Below, piece after piece: positions 1-10,141 of a DNA stretch of 64,000 nt; position 1 is the first letter of the stretch, and each line of letters starts with the position of its first letter. The DNA lies in NCBI GenBank assembly GCA_000469685.2, contig LS997567.1, positions 19,814,891-19,878,890 of the forward strand, given 5' to 3'. Made by a program: the position numbers and the translations under genes. Below the pieces are notes generated by a model. That model ran no database searches. It saw nothing but the letters and a program-made list of their open reading frames with translations, and was not told where the DNA came from. The DNA comes from Haemonchus contortus. Lineage: Eukaryota > Nematoda > Chromadorea > Rhabditida > Trichostrongylidae.

Positions 1-117
1 CTATTATCAGAATATCAGATTCACATAATAGAAGTCTTTGAGTAAATGCAGAATAATTCGTTCCCGAGGAAGTGCACTTCTGAAATGAATTAGCAATTTC
101 TTGAGAAGTTGATCATT

Positions 118-690
118 GAAACCACTGTTTTCAGCTGAATTTTTCTAAATTCTATCATTACTATATCAAAATAACCATGATTTCATATGTCCATATTTCG
201 AATGTCCTTAAAAAACTTAGAATGAAGTAATCTATCGAAGTGGGGAATTTAAGGTTATGTTATATCTGCGGGAAGCACCTCAGGTGCTGAACACTCACTC
301 TTCGACCTCCATGAAAATAATGCAACAAAATTGAAGAACGTGAAAATTCTTGACATGACAGGATTCCCCACAAGCAATTATACGGTAGTCGTACGAAACC
401 CATGGCTCAAACAAACAATAAATGTCTAAAAATCTAGAAATTTGCTTTGCACCGCTGCTTTTAGCTGAAAATATTCAAATTATGTCATGAAGGGTATCAA
501 AATGATCAGGATTCTATGCTCTCCTCAATTATAACACGATGCAGGCCTTTTAAGAATCGGAAACAAAGTTTTCACTTGAAGTGGAGGGTTTACGACGCGG
601 TCATATCAGCAAGTAACACCCCAGGTGCTGAGAGACTCAATTTTCGTTTTTCCCGGGAAGGAGGGCGAAAAATACTAGAAAACCAGAATA
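118..690. repeat. Diverged ~330-bp tandem repeat, two units
   Basis: Two blocks can be aligned by eye. The block starting near 118 (CTG..TT.AGCTGAA, then AAATT.T.TCAT and TATCAAAAT) recurs near 447. The block near 239-300, with CACCTCAGGTGCTGA, recurs near 580-640 as CACCCCAGGTGCTGA. The period is about 330-340 bp with many substitutions. A third start may lie near 753 (TTTAGCTGAAGTTATGG). No coding potential is seen. This is an old tandem duplication or the edge of a satellite-like field cut by the window start. Confidence 0.5.
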
Positions 691-781
691 TTATTATACA
701 TTTGGATTCTTTACGAGAAAAGCTTTCCAATGATCTTACTTTCAGCTTCATTGGAGCACTTTAGCTGAAGTTATGGGGAAG

Positions 782-819
782 CGACGGTTTGCGACGGATT
801 AATCCGTCGCAAACCGTCG
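782..819. repeat. Perfect 38-bp palindrome
   Basis: The half-site CGACGGTTTGCGACGGATT is followed immediately by its exact reverse complement, with no spacer and no mismatch over 38 bp. Within each half CGACGG occurs twice. The flanks (GGGGAAG.. and ..GTTGACC) do not extend the symmetry. It could be a collapsed foldback element end or a cruciform-forming site. No gene adjoins it. Confidence 0.95.
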
Positions 820-864
820 GTTGACCATGAATTAGTAGCAGTATTGTACCATGGCAGGACTCAA

Positions 865-1770
865 CCCTGAACCCACTTATGACTTGCTTCCAAAATGGCC
901 TATATGAGAACTTTGTCACTGATTTTAACCGTCATCCAGCGGAAATGACTGTCATGCAATGGGATTTCTACATTAGTTTTATGATAACGTATCTTTTCAA
1001 CTTATACGCTGATTTACAGAGGCCGATAGATCGGTCCTCTCGTTTGGCACCTGATAGTTACACCAAATAAAACTCAAAATTCGTCGGAAATAGTCTTATT
1101 CGAGAATCCACGTTCTCTTAAATTTCCGTAAATGACATCCGGTAGACATAGTAGACACTCAATGAAACAAAATTTGTTTTTGATGCATGAGTAAATGCAG
1201 CCTCTTTATACACTTGAACTATAAAAGGCTAATGACCCTATACCAGACCCCCATAAATTTGAAGCACATGATCCAGATCACGAAGCGCGAACCTCCGCCT
1301 CACTATGAAATTCCTATTTCGCTTCATATGCACGAGGTTCCTCACGCGAACTATGGTCATCATCGTCACTGTCATTGTCAGGCGACCGCAGAAAATCATT
1401 TTCATCGTCTCCCACAGACCCGTCTTCTTCGCAGTGGGCAACGAGCTCGTTTACATAGCATTGAAAAGTATGTTGGAGATCTCTTCCTTACCCTCCGTTT
1501 CTTCCTTGATGGTACTCACGTTATGTTGTCTCCAACAAACACGATGTGACAACGGTCAGACTGCTTCGCTCGTAACATGTTGGAAAGCGTTCAATCCCAC
1601 GAACCATCGAGCATCTTTCTCCTGGAATCCTCTGAAGCCTGTTCTGAGCACATGTTTAAAATTTCTCATTTGCTCGAATGGAGCTCCGCTCTCATTAGGC
1701 CAGTGAAGGGTGTAGGAAACTTTCATTGTAATATCTTTTTAGTGCCCCTAAAATGTGAGGGAGCTTCGTA
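865..1770 (-). repeat. Unclassified dispersed repeat R2, copy 1
   Basis: This ~900-bp segment aligns along its length with 25440-26345 in the same orientation. Shared words include GGAAATGACTGTC.TGCAATGGGA near 940, GCACCTGATAGTT near 1050, and TCAGGCGACCG.AGA near 1378. The best shared reading frame is on the minus strand, where an acidic stretch ending in LRSPD(N/E)DSDD is kept in both copies. That looks like the acidic N-terminus of a transposase, but no catalytic motif is recognisable and both copies carry stops. The histidine-rich plus-strand open frame at 1187-1549 is not kept in copy 2 and is probably meaningless. Confidence 0.55.
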
Positions 1771-2079
1771 GATGGTCATGAATTCATGGAAATGCAAAAC
1801 AACAGCATGCATAAGAGCATGCAGCATTTTATGATGGCATAACACAGGTCGCTGATTCCAGCTCTAAGATTGTTCCAGAAGAAAGCTGGAGAGATACATA
1901 TCGAGACTTACCGAGAAAATGAATTGAGGAGAATGCATAGCTATCCGAGTGTATAATGTCGAATCACCTACAATCCTTTCATAAGCGATAGACTGGAGCG
2001 TCACTTCATAGGCAGTTCGATTCTGTCGTAATCACATCAGCTTCAATCAAATTTTTCGATTAAAGCCGATCCGATTACG
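1771..2079. other. Gap with nothing recognised
   Basis: No open frame, repeat or RNA signal could be supported between R2 copy 1 and the RTE remnant. Confidence 0.5.
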
Positions 2080-3340
2080 TCATCTCAGCTCCCCTATTCC
2101 GCGCAGGTGGTCACAATCTTCACGCGCTTCTCGCAACACACAAAACATCTTATTTGCAAACCTAGAAATCCCATCAGCGGAGGAACTTGCAAGAGGGCAA
2201 TCTTCACAGCGAGGGAGACCGGGATGATCTCCGCAACAGCAGCCCGAACTTGTTGAGGGTCCTTCACAAGCAGTTACGTGAACCATTCTGATCCACATAT
2301 CGCGAACGTTGGATGAGGCTCAACCTGCAGAACAGATTCAACTTCGAAGGGGATTCAGCTGCTCAGGTAACATCCAGGCGGTCGCTTTGCTCGGAGTGTG
2401 TCGAGAAACCCGAATGCCCATTGACCCCATCTCTACTGATCACGAAAAGGCTTTCGACGGTGTCGAAACCACTGGCCGATCAAGGAGTGGAGTTTTCCTA
2501 TATCGGAACATAGGTTTACAGCAGTAGTCCCGACGAATACTAGCTATTGGGAAAGGTGTGAGACAAAACGACACTATTTCGCCGAACCTGTTCATAGCCA
2601 CGCCGCTGTGAGTTATAAAGGACTAGGCCAGAATAAGAGTTGTATCTGTGTGAATGGACGGTTCCTCTTCAATGCCTGTTTTATATACAACATTGTTCTA
2701 TTTTTGAGCAGCGTTGCGGATGCTGAGATAATGCTTGCAGAAATCAATGAATCAAGAAAGAAGATAGGGCTGCAGATCGACTAAACAAAAACACAGTTCA
2801 TGAAGAATGCTTGGGTTGGCGAAGTCCGAATCAATATTGTATACCCATCAAAAAGTCCTTGTCTCGCATTCATTTCAGGCTTTCCGTGAACATGGACAAC
2901 GACATGAAGTGAGAACTGGTGAAGGCAGAAGAAAGCCTTCTGATCTCTTAAAGAAGTCACCAACAATCTGGCTGATCTGGGTCCTCGCGCCAATCTGTTC
3001 GATTCCACAGTTCTTTGTGCACTTTGTTAGACTTGTGTGACCCGTGCATCGATGTCGAGCGCTTTGAGCATAAGACACAAAGCCCTCGATTAATGTTATT
3101 TGAGGTTCAACTGGCTTACTCAATACCAAGCCAGTCTCCGTAGCGCCGTAATTACGTGTTTCTTTAGGAATTGCTTGACTTTTGCACTGTAATGGCCCAA
3201 CTTCGAGGATTAACTCTTTATGATCTATCCCGTCCGAAGGATGCGTCCCGCATTCGACTCGCGTTAAGGATCGTAGCGGCGTAATGAATGCGTATGTGGC
3301 CTATACAATGACTTGCACTAGCCAGCCGATGTACAAGCCC
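2080..3340 (+). pseudogene. RTE-clade LINE reverse transcriptase remnant (type C)
   Basis: Broken pieces of an RTE-type reverse transcriptase occur in order on the plus strand: GDRDDLRNSSPNLLRVLHKQ (near 2220), then ERWMRLNLQNRF/TLDEAQPAEQ (near 2310), then DHEKAFDGVET (near 2440, the FxDxxKAFDSVET block), then GVRQNDTISPNLFIAT (near 2555), then a degenerate ADDIV region followed by INESRKKIGLQID and TQFMKNAW (near 2740-2815). Further on, NMDNDMKWELVKAEE and a C-terminal RLxDPxxx-like tract can be followed to about 3340. Endonuclease sequence is absent, so this is a 5'-truncated copy. It differs from the RTE-A copies (DHEKAFDGVET against TDVKKAFDNIET), so it is a separate subfamily. Many stops and frameshifts make it long dead. 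Confidence 0.7.
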
Positions 3341-3689
3341 GTGATTTTTACCTATTAGACTAGAAGGTACCAGGATCTAGTTCATGGACTCTCTCTGCTG
3401 TGCTGGGTCAATTTGGTTCTTCCGTTCACTCGTAGGTGTATCCATGCATAGGTGCGAACGCTTGCATCGGAAGCGTGCATAGATCTGAGGTGAAGAGGCA
3501 GGCTGGGGAAATCAAGTACGGCGTCAAGACGTGAAGCCATCGCACGCTGTTTTTAGACTGGAGGAGAAGTATTACTTGGAACATGCGATAGTAGTGGCGT
3601 CAGCGGGTGTCCTCGTCAACATGCACTTAGTCAAAAACATCTATGTGTACGAAAGCTTGACAACCCGAATCAGACGTAAGATGTAGCTC

Positions 3690-4005
3690 AACCCCAGCTC
3701 TAACATCCCTCGTTGCCTACGCACCAACAATGAGCAACGAAGAGGAGGAGCGAAAGCGTCTTATATGCATATGGAATAGCTCTCAACAAAGGTCACCCCT
3801 TTTTCAAGGTCTTGTGGATGATTATAACGCCAAACCTAGCCCTACATGAATGGCTTAAAAGCTCCTCATTGCAAAGTGGAATTTACAAGGTGAAAAACTG
3901 TTCCAGTTTGTCATTGACGCACACTATGGGAGACACCTGGTGGACAGATCCATTATGAAATAGAGCACATCATCTTGATAGAATTGCCCGAATGACGTCT
4001 CTGTT
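3690..4005 (+). pseudogene. RTE-A endonuclease domain, C-terminal part (broken)
   Basis: The plus strand reads LVAYAPTMSNEEEERKR (near 3708), then FKVLVDDYNAKPSP (near 3805; the family VGDFNAKIGP block with V/D changes), then the degraded equivalent of [29 protein letters not shown] ending at CPNDVSV (near 4003). These are the active-site blocks of the endonuclease/exonuclease/phosphatase fold that nicks target DNA for LINE insertion. Frame changes occur around 3760, 3840 and 3960. The domain is cut by the Penelope insertion immediately after the DVSV block. Confidence 0.75.
3994..4005. repeat. Left copy of 12-bp target-site duplication
   Basis: GACGTCTCTGTT here and GACGTCTCGGTT at 6415-6426 (11 of 12 identical) bracket the Penelope dimer. 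Both lie in the same codon register of the interrupted RTE endonuclease. Confidence 0.8.
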
Positions 4006-4088
4006 GGAACATGTTCGACTATCTCTTAAAATCGGCATAACTAGTCTTATCTTTTGTGCTGTTTTAAGCCTTTCAGAGAATCACAACT

Positions 4089-4129
4089 TCAAGCTTATGT
4101 TTCGACCTCTTCGCCTTCTTCAGAGCCTG
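4089..4129 (-). ncRNA. Hammerhead-like ribozyme motif, Penelope left arm
   Basis: Read on the minus strand, the order is CAGGCU, the CUGAAGA core, a short AGGC/GGUC stem, the second core GAAACAUA, then AGCUUG. CAGGCU pairs with AGCUUG (one G-U) as stem I. This matches the hammerhead layout CUGANGA / stem II / GAAA / UH. Deviations: an extra A after CUGAAGA, a weak stem II, and an A where the usual stem III G sits. Penelope-like elements are known to carry minimal hammerheads with very short stem III. Activity is not shown. Confidence 0.5.
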
Positions 4130-4339
4130 AGAGCCGGAGAACGAATTGAGATTGATCCTCCCTTAGGTTTAAACAATACACAAAACAGTCCTCTAAACTA
4201 TTAGACCCCCTAGACTCGATCAATACAAGAGTGTTACATGGCTTACCTTGAACTTAGAGGTCAACCACCAGTACGACCACACAAGAACGAAACTTCTACG
4301 TTCAATAAGCAACCCATCTCCTCCCTGACCTCACCTAAT

Positions 4340-5440
4340 CTAAAATTTGCAGAGGTCGAGGAAGGGCGGGAGGTTACGGGTTATGGCCACATACTCTTCC
4401 TTTCTATCAATTTGTGGATTCCTAGAGACAATCCAAAACACCTCGAGTGGTTTCCGCACAGGAGTGTCCGCTCGTGTTGCCAAGATAGCTGCTGAAATTG
4501 CGAACTCACTACCATCATGGCACTCAATTCGATGCATTCCTAAAGGTGTTTGCATGCGAGATTTTTTTAGGCCCTCCAGATGTTACCTGATTCACGTACA
4601 AAGGGGGCGCCCTGTTTCACCTACACACTCAGCATCGCACGCCTGGCATCGATCTTGGTAAATAACCCAAACTTCCATGCAGTCTTCCCTTCGATTAAAA
4701 GGACACACAATGCAAACTGGAGTGTCACACAGATTATCGTAAAGACGATTTGGGATCAACTTGCGGCTAAGGTTTTCCGAGGTATTTCTACAACCCTGAC
4801 TTCTTATTCAGATAACACCTGGTCTTACAGTCTCGAATTGCTCTGCTCATCTCTTCGGAGATGAACGGCAAGCAAAGGACTGCCTTATGGACAGATGTTT
4901 GTTGGCGAAATCTGCGAGGTGTGAAATGTCCCTCACGTTGTTATTCCTGGTAGAAGCCAGGATACCCATTAGACGACTTTTCGAGCCATTTCCAATAATT
5001 CTCACATCAAGCACTCTTCCGAGACAGTCATTATCTGAGAGGTTGAGAAAACTTGCACTCTAAGAGTGCATTCGTGATTCTTAAGCAATTCGTATGTGGC
5101 CTCGAGGACGGATTCATTCGACACATTCGTGCAGAAAGACGTAACATCGAGTGATCTCATTACCACGTCTACTCGAAGATCTGTATTTAGCAGTTTTTCG
5201 AGCAGCATATTCGTGTTGGTAAGGTTGGCGGGTGCGTACTGGAGGATTTGCTGCAGAATTATATCGAGGAATCAAGAAACTTTGTCTGTGGATCCCCTGA
5301 CATTGCTGATAATGGGTCTGACTTTAAACCCTGAAGGGTCATTCGAGCTCAGGTCTGCAGAGGTGATCTTAGTCGTCTTGATAAGAGTATCCTCATTCAC
5401 TGTCACTCGGCCCACGAGTTGCCAGCAAGGTTTCTTCTGA
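4340..5440 (-). pseudogene. Penelope-like reverse transcriptase/GIY-YIG protein, left copy
   Basis: Reading down from 5440 on the minus strand: FKVRPIISNVRGSTDKVS (fingers block), then LDVTSFCTNVSN (the SFDVTSLYTNVSN motif holding the first catalytic Asp), then MTVSEECLM. The reading then jumps to ELLEMARKVV and NGYPGFYQE near 4980, so the palm with the YxDD motif has been deleted internally. Downstream, at 4340-4555, is the C-terminal tail of the GIY-YIG half (GMHRIECHDGSEF ... PQIDRKEEYVAITRNLPPFLDLCKF). Frameshifts separate the blocks. It cannot encode a working polymerase. Confidence 0.8.
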
Positions 5441-5450
5441 TACTGATCTT

Positions 5451-6122
5451 ATGACAGAATCATTGGACATGGCTCAAAAAGTCGCGCGATCCAATGGGTA
5501 TCATGGCTTCCACCAGGAATCACAACGTGGGGACGTTTCACACCTCGCAGACTTCGCCCACGAACATTTGTCAATAAGGCGGTTTTGTTTGCTATTCATC
5601 TCTGAAGAGTTGAGCAGAGCAATTAGAGCCTGTGTGACCAGGTGTTATCTAAACAAGAAGTCAGGGTTGTGGAAATACCTTGGGAAACCTTAGCCGCAAG
5701 TTGATCCCAAATCGTCTTTACGATAGTCTGTGTGACACTCCAGATTGCATTCCGTGTCCTTTCAACCGAAAGGAAGACTGCATGGGAGTTGGGGGATCAT
5801 TTACCAAATTCGATGCCAGGCCGGCGATGCTGAGTGTGTAGGTGAAACAGAGCGCCCCCTTCGTACGTGAATCAGGGAACATCTGGAGGGCCTAAGAAAA
5901 TTTGGCATGCAAACACATTTAGGAATGCATCGAATAGAGTGCCATGATGGAAGTGAGTTCGCAATTTCTGTAGCTATCTTGGCAACAGGAGCGGACACTC
6001 CTGTGCGGAAACCACTCGAGGTGTTTTGGATTGCCTCTAGGAATCCACAAATTGATAGAAAGGAAGAGTATTTGGCCGTAACCCGTGACCTCGCGCCCTT
6101 CCTCGACCTCTGCAAATTTTAA
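5451..6122 (+). pseudogene. Penelope-like GIY-YIG half, right copy
   Basis: The plus strand begins with AESLDMAQKVARSNGY-like sequence (5460-5500), equivalent to the end of the reverse transcriptase thumb. It then runs through a broken linker and ends at 5907-6122 with MHRIECHDGSEFAISVAILA ... RNPQIDRKEEYLAVTRDLAPFLDLCKF and a stop. This last segment is nearly identical to the left arm. The GIY and YIG blocks around 5810-5900 are in other frames. Reverse transcriptase is absent, so this arm is a 5'-truncated copy. Confidence 0.75.
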
Positions 6123-6332
6123 ATTACGATGAGGTCAGGGAGGAGATGGGTTGTTTATTATACGCAGAAGTTTCGTTTTTGTGTGGTCGTACTAGTGGTT
6201 GACCTCTAAGTTAAAGGTAAGCCATGTAACACCCTTGTATTGATCGAGTCCAGGGGGTCCACTAGTTTAGAGGACTGTTTTGAGTATTGTCTAAACCTAC
6301 GTGAGGATCAATCTCCATTCGTTTTTCGGCTT

Positions 6333-6373
6333 CCAGGCTCTGAAGAAAGCGAAGAGACCGAAACGTAAGCTGG
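6333..6373 (+). ncRNA. Hammerhead-like ribozyme motif, Penelope right arm
   Basis: The order is CCAGGCU, core CUGAAGA, then AAGCGAAGAGACC, then GAAACGUA, then AGCUGG. CCAG(G)CU pairs with AGCUGG as stem I, and GAAACGUA fits GAAA-C-G-U-H with a two-pair stem III. Stem II is poorly paired in this copy, so it is probably inactive. It sits at the same place as in the left arm, just inside the 3' end of the element. Confidence 0.5.
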
Positions 6374-6414
6374 ATAAAGTTGTGAATCTCGGAAACGCTT
6401 CAAACAGCACGAAA

Positions 6415-6426
6415 GACGTCTCGGTT
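6415..6426. repeat. Right copy of 12-bp target-site duplication
   Basis: GACGTCTCGGTT matches 3994-4005 at 11 of 12 positions and restores the RTE reading register (DVSVIPKSCT). Confidence 0.8.
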
Positions 6427-7471
6427 ATTCCAAAAAGTTGTACGCGGAAATCGATTCGGCTTCTCAACGAGTAGAGGAAGAGCAGCAGTGTTCAGTGAAA
6501 GAAGCATCAGGACCTTTATCAACTTTGTTTTCATTGCGAGTTTTTGGGAAGATTTTGCTGACGACAACATGAGGTATAACAGGTTCTTCAACTATCGAAC
6601 ATCTTGAGCTGATACGCCATGGAATCGCGCGAGCTACAGGCGATCAGCAACGAACGTCCAAACGTACTGAGAAGATGTAGAGTTGCGGCAGAGGAAGACC
6701 TGATAGAGAAAAAAGCGCCAGTTTTGCTTCAAGCATCCGAGACCGGCAAGAGCATTAGCAATTTCCCTAGAAGCTCCGCCCAAAACAAGACCAAACCACT
6801 TCCCTTTGACGTACTAAGGGAACTGCTGCATCTCGGAAGGCAGTGTATAAGGTTATATACGACTTTCAGTCTGATCTCTTCTACAGCTACATTTACCTGC
6901 CTACCTACCACCTAGGCAAGACGACATATGTGGCTCCTTCAACTCATCCTTCCTATATTTGACATGCATCCACGTCGATAAGGAATTGTACGGCGCCGTG
7001 TCCCGAGAGGATCAAACCGGAACATCTTATGTGCCTTCCATCAGTCATTGTCAAAACACTGGTCCGGCTCTTCACGCGCTACCGTGAATGCAAAGTGTAC
7101 CGCATCGCGGAAAACTAGCAATAGTGTGTTGTTGCATAAAAAGAGAGATTAGACGATATTGGAGACTATCAATCCGAAACGATTGAGACAGAAGCGGCAA
7201 TTGAAGCCCTGGGCAACCAGGCTAATCCGCTCAATACATAAGGACGATTCGTGAGCTCTACGACAGCTTCACGACCGGGATCTCAATATTCCATAATAAA
7301 GTTATCATCACAATGAAGAGAGTGATTCGACAGGGCGATGCCACCTTGCCCAAACTTTCCATTGTAACTCTTGAGAAGATCATGCGTGCTCTAAAATGGG
7401 ATGAGTCGGGAGAGAAGGTCGGCGGCACTATTTACATTACCTCCGCTTTGCAGAGGAAGCATCATGCTTGT

Positions 7472-7629
7472 AACACCGAACATCGAGCAGGCGCTAGTCG
7501 AATTTGAAAGCGCTTATGAAAAGAACGCATGGGATTGAGACTAAACTTGAAACACCGAACATCGAGCAGGCGCTAGTCGAATTTGAAAGCGCTTGTGAAA
7601 AGAACGCATGGGATTGAGACTAAACTTGA
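7472..7629. repeat. 79-bp tandem duplication within the RTE copy
   Basis: The 79 bp starting AACACCGAACATCGAGCAGG at 7472 are repeated at 7551, with only a base or two different (GCTTATG against GCTTGTG). The two units are directly adjacent. The other RTE-A copies have a single unit here (near 62190), so the duplication arose after insertion. Confidence 0.95.
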
Positions 7630-7882
7630 ATTTTTCATTTTTTTATTTTTTTCGATTTTTTCTTCTGTGGATTGAGTCTGTACTTAATATAGCCGATGCT
7701 CATAAGTAATAGATCTCTTGCTCATGAGCATGATACCTAATGCATACTTTACGCTTAACAAAACGAACATCTTTGATTGCTCTAGCAGCGTGTATATAGG
7801 TCAAGGAGCCAACATGATAAGTAACCCAGCCCAAACTGAGCGGAAGGAAACGCGCGGTGGGGGATCGTTAAAGAACATCGAG

Positions 7883-8020
7883 GTAGTAGTGAAGAAGACA
7901 AAGAAGGTGCGGCTCCGCGCTCACCTTTTCGACATCGCTGTGATTCCTGCTGTAGTAGTGAAGAAGACAAAGAAGGTGCGGCTCCGCGCTCACCTTTTCG
8001 ACATCGCTGTGATTCCTGCT
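7883..8020. repeat. 69-bp in-frame tandem duplication within the RTE copy
   Basis: The 69 bp starting GTAGTAGTGAAGAAGAC at 7883 are repeated exactly from 7952. This duplicates 23 codons (VVVKKTKKVRLRAHLFDIA..) without changing the frame. The copy near 62460 has a single unit. Confidence 0.95.
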
Positions 8021-8479
8021 TTGACGAACGCCTCAGAGACTTCGATCCTACGAAAGCAGGATGAACATGCTGTCAGCGTTACTCAATGCGCTTTGAGAAG
8101 AATGATGCTCGGAATTCTTTTATACATGCAAGTGCAGAAGGGAATCTGGTGTTCCGAGCTTTGTCATCAAACGAGATCAGGGATGCTCTTGATTACGCCA
8201 TGAAATCGAAGACGAGGTTGGAAGGACACCTTATGCGATATAGCGACGAACGTTGGACCAGCGCGGTTACTGACTGGATCCCTCGGGACGTCAACCATAA
8301 GGACGGCCGCAAACGAGATGGTCAGACCTCTTCACGAGAGCTCTGGACGAGAGGAATGCTGTTCCTCGTCTCCTTGAAGCAAGGGCGATTTAGCTCGTGA
8401 CAGGGGCGAATGGAGACGTTACTGGCACCCGCTCGATCATATCGACGACCAACGGGACGACAGGTGATACAGGTAATAC

Positions 8480-10131
8480 AGGGGGAGTTTTGCAAGATTA
8501 CTCGGCATGCTATGGTAGTCTCAGCAGCTGGTGATTCAATTCTGCGGTTTTCAAAAAAAAGCTTAGTCCTTTCCTCAATTGAATGCTTCGATGGAGCCTT
8601 TTCGCGTTGTCCCTGCAGCGTCATCTAGATTCGAGATTTTAGGTTGTAACGAATTTATGTTTAAATTGTCCTTTCAGCTCTTTGCAGGCGGGAGTTTTGG
8701 CAGATGACAGAATCCGACACGTTTTCGACGTAATTACTTGAAGGGATTGCAAACTATTTCGGTCGAATTTGTTCAAAGTTGAACTCATTCTTTTATTATA
8801 AAAATCGAAACAGAGTTGACGATAAGATTTTTCAGTCGATTTTACACCAGTGTTAACAAATGGTTAATAAGCCCGAATGAACAGAACCCGAATTTGTATT
8901 TGGAAGTGGTGCTATCGAATAGTGCCGAAGAGAGATATTTCGGGAAAAGACTCACGAGCAGATCAAAATTGTACTATAGATACTGGTGAGCAATTATGTA
9001 ATGATTTTGTTGAACCGCTCCCTAACAACAAGAAGTGAAAAACTACAGCAAATGTTCAACCAGGCGCCCTAACTTTATAATCGACCCTGCAACCCCGACC
9101 CTACCACGTTATCAGTAGCTATTGGACTCAAACGACATGATTAGATACCCTTTTCAGTGAAAACTATGGCTAAAATTTTACTGTAAGCTCGCAGACAGGA
9201 TCAATTTGACTCGGCTCAGAAAATTTGCAAAAGATTCAAGGACACACTGATGATAGGGTTCCTCTACAGAAGGTCCCTTCGACTTCTTTCTTTTGCAGTA
9301 TGAAGCCAAATAAACACATAAAACATTTATAATCGAACCTAATGCGTTTTTTTTGTATGTTGCAACTGTAGTCTGCGATGTTCCCTATCGACGACCGCTG
9401 ATGCATGTCGCAACAAAGTCACGACCAATCTCAGTACCTTTAGAATCAGCGCGGGGCCACCATTCGATTGAAGATTGGAATCAGGCTCACTTGGAAATTG
9501 TGCTGAGGGGTTGCTTCAAATTTTACCATAAAAAGAAGTCTAGGCCATCCTGGGTTGATTTTGCCTTATCCTTCTTTATTTCCAGTTGGGTTACCAAAAT
9601 GCATTATTTTCAACACCTTGCATATATTTTACTGGATTACCCCGTGAAGAGATGTATCTTTCGCATCTTCTTATATTTACTCATCACATGTCATTCGTAA
9701 GTTGTTCTTTCCTTACGAAAGCTTCACTTTTCGCCAGTTTTCCCTCTCCCTGGACACGGCATATCCTCCGTCCTTTTTTCACTTCTAATATTATATAAAG
9801 ACTATATATTTATATTAGACGGATCGTCCGGCCAACGCCGAGCTGCTTTCTTAAGATGACAGGGTTGTAATGAACCTATTCCTTTTCCAGAACAAATTTG
9901 AACGCGAAACATGGAACAGACACTACAACTTCGCGGTGGAACCGAGAAGGAGGAAAGCTTGGCACGATATGAGCGAAGTGAGTGATATTCAGTATGCTTG
10001 CTTATACCTATAATATGATTAGAAGACCCGATATGTTGCTCCTTCATCTTTACAACAATCATCCACTAAGTGTTCCACTCTGAAGCGAGGGGAACTCTGA
10101 ACTGCACTAATGTCATCAAGTGGTAATAACA
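8480..10131. other. Gene-free stretch, nothing recognised
   Basis: I find no open frame with family resemblance and no repeat structure. It is AT-rich with scattered stops. A short TTTTATTATAAAAAT..GAAAC word near 8790 also occurs inside the mariner end near 13065, but that is too little to call an element. Confidence 0.5.
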
Positions 10132-10141
10132 CCATTACCAG

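Larger units (their letters stand above)
4006..6414. mobile_element. Inverted (head-to-head) dimer of a Penelope-like element
   Basis: The left arm (about 4052-4972, element on the minus strand) and right arm (about 5482-6414, element on the plus strand) are reverse complements along about 930 bp. Both contain the 3' half of a Penelope-like element: the GIY-YIG-domain C-terminus, the 3' UTR and a hammerhead-like motif. The ~500-bp spacer holds reverse transcriptase sequence of the minus-strand copy. The 12-bp target duplication outside the arms shows that the dimer entered as one unit or was completed at the target. The left end has about 46 bp (4006-4051) without a partner on the right. Confidence 0.85.
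6427..8455 (+). pseudogene. RTE-A reverse transcriptase and C-terminal domain (broken)
   Basis: Blocks appear in family order. The connector after the endonuclease (MESRELQAISNERPNV, 6619 on) is followed by a damaged fingers region and the GNQANPLNT/RELYDSFTTGISIF block (7215-7300). Next come IRQGDATLPKLSIVTLEKIM (7325-7385), a destroyed FADDIVL region, and TLNKTNIFDCSSSVYIGQG (7750-7805). The tail holds VVKKTKKVRLRAHLFDIAVIPA (7890-8020, tandemly duplicated), SKTRLEGHLMRYSDERWTSAVTDWIPRDV (8200-8295) and RRYWHPLDHIDDQRDDR (about 8408-8455). The catalytic motif is lost and there are many stops. The same blocks recur in the copies at 19.4 kb and 56-62 kb. Confidence 0.8.
3440..8475 (+). mobile_element. 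RTE-A LINE copy 2, split by a Penelope insertion
   Basis: The element begins with the conserved region around GTGCGAACGCTTGCATCGGA (near 3450), which leads into an apurinic-type endonuclease domain. It is interrupted at 4005 and resumes at 6415-6427 with a reverse transcriptase domain running to about 8455. Its end reads RRYWHPLDHIDDQRDDR then stop, followed by a short TGATACAGG/TAATACAGG tail typical of RTE 3' ends. The reading register across the insertion matches: ..CPNDVSV on the left, DVSVIPKSCT on the right. Without the 2.4-kb insertion the copy is about 2.6 kb, close to full length for this family, but riddled with stops. Confidence 0.8.

Noticed and set aside
1187..1706. Histidine-rich and other plus-strand open frames of 120-133 codons
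   Set aside because: The homologous repeat copy at 25.4-26.3 kb does not keep these frames, and the acidic minus-strand frame is the one shared.
8740..8830. Possible mariner end near 8790
   Set aside because: Only a short AT-rich word (TTTTATTATAAAAAT) is shared with 13065, with no terminal repeat or TA duplication.
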